Shown here: piece by piece, positions 4,753 to 10,759 of the stretch
How positions within the stretch are numbered: the first letter of the stretch is position 1
How the letters are laid out: each line of letters starts with the position of its first letter
Assembly (NCBI GenBank): GCA_031290715.1
Contig: JAITNA010000020.1
Location: 1 to 10,759, forward strand
Length of the DNA: 10,759 bases
From: Eubacteriales Family XIII. Incertae Sedis bacterium
GTDB lineage: Bacteria > Bacillota > Clostridia > Peptostreptococcales > Anaerovoracaceae
Reading direction: 5' to 3'
Position numbers and translations under genes: made by a program
Notes under the pieces: generated by a model
The model's database searches: none
Told to the model about the DNA's origin: nothing
Seen by the model: the letters and a program-made list of their open reading frames with translations, nothing else

Positions 4753-5799
4753 TTAAACCGGCAGGTTGTACAAGCGAATAGCGTTGCCGCTCGTGACCAA
4801 CTTGCGCTCTTCGTCTGTGATATCCAGCGTCTCCATGAATTTCACGCCCTGTGACATCCATCCATAGAAGACAGGGAAAGACGTACCCAGCAAAATGTGG
4901 TCTGCGCCGCAGACTTTGATCGCGCATTCCATCTGCGCTTTGCCCAATGAATGCGGATGCGTCGAGTCGAAATAGAGATTATTCTTCAGGTAGCCTTCGA
5001 TGCGGTCGCCGTCAGCGCTGCTCAAGCGGGTGAGCGCTTCTTTTTTGTTGCTCTTTGGCGGTATCAGCTGGTTGTACTGAGCGTACCAATTCCCACCCAT
5101 CATCGTGTGGATGAATTTCAAATCGGGGAATTCTTCGAATAGCCCGCTGAAGAGTTCTCTGCCCACGGCAATTCCCTGATCCAATATACGTCCGTACTCA
5201 CGACGCAGATTCGTGTATTCGTATATATATCCCCAATCGACGGGAAGCGGCGTATGGTGTACGTTTACAGGCACTTTAAGCTCGTTTAGCACTTTGAAAT
5301 ATGGTTTGAAAGCTTCGTCGTCAAGATAGAGTTTTCCGTAATGACATGACATTTGCACGGCAACCATTCCCAGATCTTTGATACAGCGTTCAAGCTCATA
5401 GATATTGTCTTTGCCTCCCCAAGGCGGCAGCACGGCGTTGGCAAAGAGACGGCCGTTCGAGCGTTTAACGATGTCGGCGGCTTGATCGTTGACGATTTTG
5501 CAGGTTTCCAAACGCAGCCATTCCTCCCAAACAGGGACGCGCATAATTGCGATATCCACTCCGGCGTCGTCCATTGCCTGAAGCTTAGCATCCAAGGAAT
5601 AGTCCCCCTCAACATAGTTCAGATTCTGATAGCCTTTGGGCTTTTCCAATTTGAGCTGGCGTTTGCCGTTCTCAGGTATGGTAGACAACGACGCCAATTC
5701 GCCGAAGGAGCGAGGCACCGTCGTCAAAAAACCTTTCATGATCTCCTCGTTGTCAAATAAATCTTCCGGCAGATGGTGAATATTGTTATCGATAATCAT
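4753..5799 (-). CDS. Amidohydrolase-2 family protein, altered metal ligands
   Basis: A 348-residue protein of the amidohydrolase_2 (TIM-barrel metal-dependent hydrolase/decarboxylase) superfamily. Family landmarks: the N-terminal strand (IIDNNIHH, residues 2-9), DAGVDIAIM (78-86), VNVHHTPLP (178-186), FPDLKFIHTMMGGNW (224-238) and ILLGTSFPVFYGW (302-314). Active members normally show D-x-H-x-H at the first strand and G-S-D-x-P near the end. Here the first motif is D-N-N-I-H-H and the last is GTSFP, with Ser307 where the catalytic Asp is expected. His181/His182 and His231 remain. It may be metal-poor, use another mechanism or be non-catalytic. Its ATG overlaps the DppF-like stop by four bases (ATGA), so it is translationally coupled to the transporter and probably acts on the imported compound. 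Cytoplasmic; no signal peptide. Confidence 0.8.
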   Translation of the reverse strand: MIIDNNIHHLPEDLFDNEEIMKGFLTTVPRSFGELASLSTIPENGKRQLKLEKPKGYQNLNYVEGDYSLDAKLQAMDDAGVDIAIMRVPVWEEWLRLETCKIVNDQAADIVKRSNGRLFANAVLPPWGGKDNIYELERCIKDLGMVAVQMSCHYGKLYLDDEAFKPYFKVLNELKVPVNVHHTPLPVDWGYIYEYTNLRREYGRILDQGIAVGRELFSGLFEEFPDLKFIHTMMGGNWYAQYNQLIPPKSNKKEALTRLSSADGDRIEGYLKNNLYFDSTHPHSLGKAQMECAIKVCGADHILLGTSFPVFYGWMSQGVKFMETLDITDEERKLVTSGNAIRLYNLPV

Positions 5800-6800
5800 A
5801 TTTTCGTACCTCTTTCTTTTCCTCTGTGATTCCTTACTGCATTATCTTGATCGTTGATCTCCGAAAGCCGGTCGCACGCGACGAAATAACCTTCCCCGAC
5901 TTCCGCAAGCTGCTGATTCTCCTTGCATCTCCTATCGGCATGGGGGCAGCGCGAGCGGAAACGGCAGCCGGGCCCCGGATTGATGGGCGAGGTCAGCTCG
6001 CCCTTGAGGACGACGCGCCGGCCGGGGTTGTGGATGTCGATAGAAGGTACCGCGCTGAGCAGGGCTTTCGTATAGGGGTGCAGCGGCCGGTTGAACAGCG
6101 CCTCCGCCGAACCCATCTCCACCATCTGCCCCAGATACATGACGCCGATGGCATCCGAGATATGGCGCACGACGGACAGATCGTGGGTGATGAACATAAG
6201 GGTCAGCCCGTCGGAGGCTTGAATATCCATCAGCAGATTCAAAATCTGCGCCTGAATGGAAACATCCAGCGCCGAGACGGGTTCGTCGCAGACAATAAAG
6301 TCGGGATCCAGCGCCAACGCCCGCGCTATGCCCACGCGCTGGCGGCGTCCGCCATCCAACTCATGGGGGTAAGATCTTCTAAGGCGTTCTTCAACGCCGG
6401 TGCGATCCATGAGTTTTGCCACCGCTTCATCCAGCTGCGCTTTCGGATAACGGCCGGACAGCCACAAAGGCTCTTGGACGATCTCCTCTATGGTCATACG
6501 CGGATTCAAAGAGGCATACGGATCCTGAAATATCATCTGCACCCTTTCACGAAACTTTTTCAGATCGCGGCGTTTGAGCCGGGTCACGTCTTCGCCCCGA
6601 AAAAACATCTCTCCGTCGGTAGACTCCTCCAGATGAATGATGGTGCGGCCGAGCGTGGATTTGCCGCAGCCCGATTCCCCCACTATGCCGATGGTCGTAC
6701 CCTGTTCCACCTTGAAAGACACGCCGTCAACAGCGTGAAGCACACCGCCGGGTACGTCAAAATGCTTTTTTAAATTCTTGACCTCGATGACAGCAGACAT
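5796..6800 (-). CDS. DppF/OppF-like ABC transporter ATPase
   Basis: A 334-residue ATPase that powers a peptide/nickel-type ABC importer with the DppD-like subunit. Walker A GESGCGKST (41-49), Q-loop Gln92 (IFQDPYASLNP), Walker B FIVCDE (168-173) and switch His206 are intact. The C-terminal oligopeptide-transporter extension has the Cys cluster CRFRSRCP...RRC (Cys279, Cys285, Cys292, with Cys309); in characterised Opp/Dpp ATPases such cysteines bind a [4Fe-4S] cluster. The ABC signature is unusual: L-D-G-G-R (148-152) instead of L-S-G-G-Q. The ribosome binding site (GGAGG) lies inside the end of the DppD-like gene, three bases away, and the stop overlaps the amidohydrolase start. The last 20 residues are polar and not conserved-looking. 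Confidence 0.92.
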   Translation of the reverse strand: MSAVIEVKNLKKHFDVPGGVLHAVDGVSFKVEQGTTIGIVGESGCGKSTLGRTIIHLEESTDGEMFFRGEDVTRLKRRDLKKFRERVQMIFQDPYASLNPRMTIEEIVQEPLWLSGRYPKAQLDEAVAKLMDRTGVEERLRRSYPHELDGGRRQRVGIARALALDPDFIVCDEPVSALDVSIQAQILNLLMDIQASDGLTLMFITHDLSVVRHISDAIGVMYLGQMVEMGSAEALFNRPLHPYTKALLSAVPSIDIHNPGRRVVLKGELTSPINPGPGCRFRSRCPHADRRCKENQQLAEVGEGYFVACDRLSEINDQDNAVRNHRGKERGTKI

Positions 6801-6803
6801 TTT

Positions 6804-7775
6804 CTATACCTCCGGGCAGAGACAACGGCAAAAGTGTCCGGGGGACAACTCCCGGTTGGGAACCTCCCCGGCCGCGCAGCCGTCGGCCGCGCGGGGGCAA
6901 CGCGGATAAAAACTGCATCCCGCCGCGTGTACGCGGGGATCGGGAAGCGAACCCCCGATCGGATGAAGCCGCGCTTCGCCCACCGCAAAGCCGGGCAAAG
7001 AATGAAACAGCCCGACGGTATACGGGTGCGACGGGCGGTCAAAGACATCCTCCAGACTGCCGTATTCCACGATTTGCCCGGCGTAGATCACTGCCACAGT
7101 GTCGCAGTTTTCCGCCACAATGCCCAGATCGTGTGTGATCAGGATCATTGACGAATTGAATTTTTGCTTGAAATGGCGTATGATCTCCAACACCTGCGCT
7201 TGAATGGTAACGTCTAACGCCGTGGTCGGTTCGTCCGCCAATAGCAACTCGGGCCTGAAAACCAACGCCATGGCTATTATCACGCGCTGCTTCATGCCGC
7301 CTGACAGCTGATACGGATAGTCGTTGAAGCGATCCGCCATGATGCCGACCCGATTCAGCATATCCATGGCTCTGTGTTTGACCTCATGTGGGCTGTCGTC
7401 GCTGTGAAGGCGGACAATTTCCGCGATCTGGTCGCCGATCTTCATTGTCGGATTCAGCGCCGTCATGGGATCTTGGAATATCATGGATATTCTGCGGCCG
7501 CGGATATCCAGCATCTTATCCTCCGGCTTCTTCAATATGTCCTCGCCGTCCAAAAAAATCTCGCCGCCCTTGATGCCGGCCGGAGGCGTCGGAAGAACGC
7601 GCAGGATCGCTTTTGCGACAGTGGTTTTCCCCGCGCCGGTCTCGCCGACCAAGCCCAGCGATTTGCCTCTCTCCAGATCAAGGGAGAGGCCGTTGACCGC
7701 GTATATCACATCCCCCCCGGAAGTGTACTCCACATTCAGGTTTCTGATGGAGAGAAACTTATCCGTGTTGCCCAT
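6804..7775 (-). CDS. DppD/OppD-like ABC transporter ATPase
   Basis: A 323-residue ATPase, partner of the DppF-like subunit at the inner face of the membrane. Walker A GETGAGKTT (44-52), Q-loop Gln101 (IFQDPMTALNP), signature LSGGM (157-161), Walker B LLLADE (177-182) and switch His215 are all canonical. The C-terminal oligopeptide extension carries CSFYPRCP...C (Cys287, Cys293, Cys300) and a late Cys316/318/320 group, consistent with the iron-sulfur site of this subfamily. GGGGAGG lies about 8 bases before the ATG, and the gene begins 17 bases after the DppC-like stop. Because its signature motif is intact while that of the partner is altered, the two ATP sites of the heterodimer may not be equivalent. 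Confidence 0.93.
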   Translation of the reverse strand: MGNTDKFLSIRNLNVEYTSGGDVIYAVNGLSLDLERGKSLGLVGETGAGKTTVAKAILRVLPTPPAGIKGGEIFLDGEDILKKPEDKMLDIRGRRISMIFQDPMTALNPTMKIGDQIAEIVRLHSDDSPHEVKHRAMDMLNRVGIMADRFNDYPYQLSGGMKQRVIIAMALVFRPELLLADEPTTALDVTIQAQVLEIIRHFKQKFNSSMILITHDLGIVAENCDTVAVIYAGQIVEYGSLEDVFDRPSHPYTVGLFHSLPGFAVGEARLHPIGGSLPDPRVHAAGCSFYPRCPRAADGCAAGEVPNRELSPGHFCRCLCPEV

Positions 7776-7792
7776 ATGTTATCCCTCCCCTG

Positions 7793-8698
7793 CTATTTCT
7801 TCAGCTTCGGGTCAAGCGCGTCACGCAGACCGTCACCGAAAATGTTGATAAAGAAGCTTATCGCGAAAATAAAGAGTCCGGGAAATATCACTAAGTGCGG
7901 ACTGCTGCGGATGAAATCGCGGCCGGCGGACAGCATGGCGCCCCACTCCGGCGTGGGCGGCTGCACGCCCAGCCCGATGACGCTCAGGCCCGCCGAGAAC
8001 TGGATCATGTTTGCGATCCTCATCGTGAAGTCTAACAGCATCGGCGACATGGCATTCGGCAGGATGTGTTTTACAATGATTCGGAACGTGCTGCAGTTGA
8101 CGGTCCTCGCGGCGTCTAAATATTCCGAACTGCGGACGGACATGACCTGCGCGCGCGTCATGCGGATGCCGTGTGAACAGCCCCCTATGGCAAGCGCCCA
8201 TATGGTGACCCAATAGCCGTTACCCAACATCAGGGAGACGACGATTGCGATCATCACGCCCGGAATGGCCTGAATGATGTCACACATCCGCATGATTGCA
8301 TTGTCAGCCCATCTCCCGAAAAAACCCGCGATCGCGCCTATGACGATGCCGAGAAACACAGCCAAGAACGAGCTGCTGATACCGAGTACAAGGGAATACC
8401 GACTGCCGTAGAGCAGGCGGCTCAGGTAATCGCGCCCCAGCGTGTCTGTGCCAAGCAGGTGCTGCCATGAGGGACCCACGTTCATGTTTAAAGTGTCCAT
8501 CGTTTCATAGCTGTACGGCGTGATATAGGGCGCCACGATGGCGACAAAGACTAACACAACGATGCCGACCAGACCCAACATGGCCATTTTGTCTTTCGAG
8601 AGGCGTTTAAGTGTCTGTTTCCACATGCCCTCTTTCTTTTGTCTCATCGCAGGTACTGCGGCGGCGACCGGAAACCCGGCTTTGCGATCGGTTACCAT
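7793..8698 (-). CDS. DppC/OppC-like ABC transporter permease
   Basis: A 301-residue inner-membrane permease. After a polar N-terminus (1-37) comes the first membrane helix (about 40-58), then the family signature HLLGTDTLGRDYLSRLLYGSRYSL (about 80-103), four to five further helices and the cytoplasmic EAA loop (EYLDAARTVNCSTFRIIVKHILPN) that contacts the ATPases. The end (LGDGLRDALDPKL-like, here FGDGLRDALDPKLKK) is complete and typical. Its ATG overlaps the DppB-like stop by 7 bases, with AGGAG upstream inside the DppB-like tail. Together with the DppB-like subunit it forms the channel for the bound substrate. Confidence 0.93.
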   Translation of the reverse strand: MVTDRKAGFPVAAAVPAMRQKKEGMWKQTLKRLSKDKMAMLGLVGIVVLVFVAIVAPYITPYSYETMDTLNMNVGPSWQHLLGTDTLGRDYLSRLLYGSRYSLVLGISSSFLAVFLGIVIGAIAGFFGRWADNAIMRMCDIIQAIPGVMIAIVVSLMLGNGYWVTIWALAIGGCSHGIRMTRAQVMSVRSSEYLDAARTVNCSTFRIIVKHILPNAMSPMLLDFTMRIANMIQFSAGLSVIGLGVQPPTPEWGAMLSAGRDFIRSSPHLVIFPGLFIFAISFFINIFGDGLRDALDPKLKK

Positions 8699-9792
8699 GA
8701 GTCTTTCTCCTCTCCGCCGTTTGCGCGGCTGCGCTCCTCGTCCGGAACGGGAGCCGCGTCATGATGCTGTTCTTTCCCGCCGAAGCTGCGGCGACGGCCT
8801 CTGCCGTGTCCATGTCCATGTCCGCGTCCATGTCCGCGTCCATGTCCTTTCCTTTTGGTGGAGTCGGCATACTGGGCTTTGATCTGCGGATCGGCGAACC
8901 CATACGCCAAATCGACAATAAGCATCAGCAGGGCGGTGAAAGCCGCCAGAACGACCACGCTGCCCCGTATCGCGGGATAGTCCCGCATACCGATGGAGTC
9001 TGTCATGTAAAGGCCGACGCCGGGGAAGGAAAATATTTTCTCCAAGACAACCGTTCCGCCCACGCAACGGGTAAAAAGGCTGCCGCTGATCGTGATAATA
9101 GGAATGAGCGCATTTGGCAGCATATGCTTGTAAATGACTAATTGTTCTTTCATGCCCTTTGCGCGGGCCGTGGTGATATAGTCGGCACGGACAACCTCCA
9201 ACACGCTGGCGCGGCTTTGCCGCGCCAGATTAGCGATGCCGGCCACCGCGCCGGATATGACCGGCAGGATATAACATTGCCAAGATTCGATGCCGAAAGA
9301 GGGCAGCCAACCCAAGTTCAACGAGAAAGCAATAATCAACAGCAACGCCAGCCAGAATTCGGGTACGGAAATAAAGACCATGCTCATGACCATCAGGCTT
9401 CGGTCCTGCCATCCACCGCGATGTATCGCGGCGCCGATCCCGACGGGGATGCCTACGACGACAGTCACCACAATCATCAGAAATCCGAGCAGAAAAGTCC
9501 TCGGCAGACGTTCAAGCAGACTGCTCATGACGGAGGTGCCGCGCGCCCATGAATTGCCCAAATCAAACTTTACAAATGCGTTGTACATGAAGCGGCCGAG
9601 CTGGATCAAATAAGGCTGATCCAGACCCAGTTCCGCTCTCTTTGCCGCAATATCCGCCGGCGTCGCGTCCGCACTCGACATCACTTGCGCCGGGTCGCCG
9701 GGCACGAAGTACATTACCGTAAAAATGAGGAACGCCGCGCCCACGATCACAAACACCATCAGCAGGATTCTCTGCAATATGTATTTTAACAT
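8692..9792 (-). CDS. DppB/OppB-like ABC transporter permease with His/Gly/Arg-rich tail
   Basis: A 366-residue permease. Residues 1-310 are ordinary for the family: N-terminal helix with FVPGDPAQ (29-36), six helices, the EAA loop (ADYITTARAKGMKEQLVIYKHMLPNA, about 203-228), EKIFSFPGVG (251-260) and the usual closing DLAYGFADPQIK (294-305). Family members normally stop within a few residues of this point. Here about 55 residues follow: a run of His-Gly/Arg-Gly repeats (316-335), a His pair (343-344) and an acidic/basic end. The tail would lie in the cytoplasm beside the ATPases and could bind divalent metal, as His-rich tails do in HypB, SlyD and UreE; that is inference. The gene starts 46 bases after the solute-binding protein, behind a GGGATGGGA ribosome binding site. 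Confidence 0.9.
   Translation of the reverse strand: MLKYILQRILLMVFVIVGAAFLIFTVMYFVPGDPAQVMSSADATPADIAAKRAELGLDQPYLIQLGRFMYNAFVKFDLGNSWARGTSVMSSLLERLPRTFLLGFLMIVVTVVVGIPVGIGAAIHRGGWQDRSLMVMSMVFISVPEFWLALLLIIAFSLNLGWLPSFGIESWQCYILPVISGAVAGIANLARQSRASVLEVVRADYITTARAKGMKEQLVIYKHMLPNALIPIITISGSLFTRCVGGTVVLEKIFSFPGVGLYMTDSIGMRDYPAIRGSVVVLAAFTALLMLIVDLAYGFADPQIKAQYADSTKRKGHGRGHGRGHGHGHGRGRRRSFGGKEQHHDAAPVPDEERSRANGGEEKDSW
8805..8846 (-). repeat. Hexamer/12-mer tandem repeat coding for the His-Gly/Arg-Gly run
   Basis: On the plus strand the stretch is built from TGTCCA and TGTCCGCGTCCA units in tandem. Because the unit is six bases, gain or loss of copies keeps the DppB-like frame and changes only tail length, so length variation by slippage is expected between strains. 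Confidence 0.75.
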
Positions 9793-9838
9793 TTATAATC
9801 CCATCCCACGCTACTGCCTCTTAATTTTTGAAAAAATC

Positions 9839-10759
9839 TCATTCGGCCTCTTCGTATACGCAACCGCCGGGCATTATGCTATGTCTGGAAGACAAGGTTA
9901 CGCCGGTAACCCAGTCGGGGACTACAAAGTAGGAATCAAAATTGACCAATCCCATAACGTAGGCGTTATCTATGAATTGCCTGTGCAGCGCCTCAACACT
10001 TTCCGGTGTGAACGTATCCACACTATAAGCGGTAACTATGAGTTCCTGCAGTTTGTCATCAAAAATGAAGTTCTCGGAACCACCCCAAAGATAGCGGATT
10101 GCCGAAAAGGTGCTGTGCGAGGCCTGGACAAAATAACCGGCGGCGGCGTTCGTGTTTTTCAGCATGATATCCCACTGACCCGGATCCTGAACATACTCAT
10201 TGAATACGGTACCCTCGTAAGATAGCACCTCGGTGTTGATGCCGATTTGCAGCAGGAAGTTTTGAACCAATTGCGCGGTGTTGGTGCTTTTCGCGTCAGC
10301 CCCGCAAATAAGCTTCAGCGTCCGGCCGTCGTACTTAGACGCTTCGAGATATTCCTTGGCTTTTTCCGGATTGTAGTGATAATAATTGTCCTCTGTTTCC
10401 CATGCCTTGTTGTAGTCTACAACCCAATCGGGCGTGTGTTCGAACAGAACGGTGCCTTTGCCGCCGTACACACCGTCGAGAATGGCTTGACTGCTGATGG
10501 CATAGAAAATAGCCAGACGCAGATTCAGGTCATTGCCGAGGCTGGAGTCGTCGCAGTTGGGGAAAAGCGTCATGGAGAGGAGGTCAGGAGATCCTCCTAC
10601 CTGGTAACCGTCCTTACCTTCAAAATTCACCAAGTCATCTGCGCTTATTGAGCCGCACATATCGATTGTGCCTTGTTCAAGAGCTATGGTTCGCTGGACG
10701 CTTTCGGTGATGACGTACCAGTTGATCGTATTGACGTTCGCCATGTCGCGGGGGTATAT
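9839..10759 (-). CDS. Extracellular solute-binding protein, SBP_bac_5 family (C-terminal part)
   Basis: The last 306 residues of a DppA/OppA/NikA-type binding protein; the frame is open to the window edge, so the lipoprotein signal and first lobe (roughly 200-230 residues) are missing. Family features include TINWYVITESVQRTIALEQGTID near the start of the visible part, a segment of LNLRLAIFYAIS (family motif of newly recruited helix before A-I-D/S), HYNPEKAKEYLEASKYDG in the hinge region and the LQNFLLQIGINTEVLSYE-like LVQNFLLQIGINTEV strand. It would capture the substrate outside the membrane and deliver it to the DppB/DppC-like channel encoded just downstream. Substrate specificity cannot be read; peptides, nickel complexes and other small molecules are all used by this family. 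Confidence 0.9.
   Translation of the reverse strand: MYPRDMANVNTINWYVITESVQRTIALEQGTIDMCGSISADDLVNFEGKDGYQVGGSPDLLSMTLFPNCDDSSLGNDLNLRLAIFYAISSQAILDGVYGGKGTVLFEHTPDWVVDYNKAWETEDNYYHYNPEKAKEYLEASKYDGRTLKLICGADAKSTNTAQLVQNFLLQIGINTEVLSYEGTVFNEYVQDPGQWDIMLKNTNAAAGYFVQASHSTFSAIRYLWGGSENFIFDDKLQELIVTAYSVDTFTPESVEALHRQFIDNAYVMGLVNFDSYFVVPDWVTGVTLSSRHSIMPGGCVYEEAE

Noticed and set aside
8607..8918. Minus-strand frame with a Met-Asp-Ala-Asp repeat
   Set aside because: It is the permease tail repeat read in a different frame; the permease frame is continuous with a clear DppB-like protein.

Overview
The window looks like a chromosomal piece from an anaerobic bacterium of moderately high G+C content, most plausibly in Clostridia/Negativicutes or Synergistota. 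The clues are a tRNA with encoded CCA, strong AGGAGG-type ribosome binding sites, a stand-alone NifH-like/NifD-like pair, a Dpp/Opp-type peptide transporter and a minimal tyrosine recombinase. No single gene fixes the lineage, so this is an inference.

Layout. Bases 1-31 are the 3' end of a tRNA, followed by a perfect 18-bp terminator hairpin (40-80). Bases 91-497 hold no convincing gene. A 190-residue tyrosine recombinase with only the catalytic domain lies on the minus strand at 498-1070. Upstream of it are two related 28-bp dyads (1102-1129 and 1247-1274). They lie in inverted orientation, have an 11-6-11 architecture and share the same 6-bp centre. They bracket 117 bp that contain a plus-strand intrinsic terminator and a promoter-like sequence pointing at the recombinase. 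On the other side, an excellent ribosome binding site and a textbook signal peptide begin at 1304 on the plus strand. This is the arrangement expected of a FimB/fimS-like invertible switch for a secreted protein. I consider it the most interesting feature of the window; it is a hypothesis read from sequence only.

From 1274 to the right end every substantial gene is on the minus strand. In transcription order these are: the C-terminal part of an extracellular solute-binding protein (10759-9839), two permeases (DppB-like with an unusual His/Gly/Arg-rich tail, then DppC-like), two ATPases (DppD-like and DppF-like), an amidohydrolase-2 family protein and an MFS transporter. All are tightly spaced or overlapping and form one likely operon for import, and probably processing, of a peptide-like or other small substrate. 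A separate promoter candidate (3488-3516) then precedes a NifH-like Fe protein and a NifD-like component-1 protein, which overlap each other.

The nitrogenase-like pair appears damaged. The NifH-like frame is intact and keeps its P-loop and both cluster cysteines, but where ATG is expected it has ATA. The NifD-like protein loses family-like sequence near residue 371. It continues as six tandem R-(P/S)-M-x-x-G-R-G-G units and then as the antisense of the plus-strand signal-peptide gene. The stretch at about 1376-1600 is therefore either a real rearrangement joint or a chimeric assembly joint, and deserves checking before any biology is built on it.
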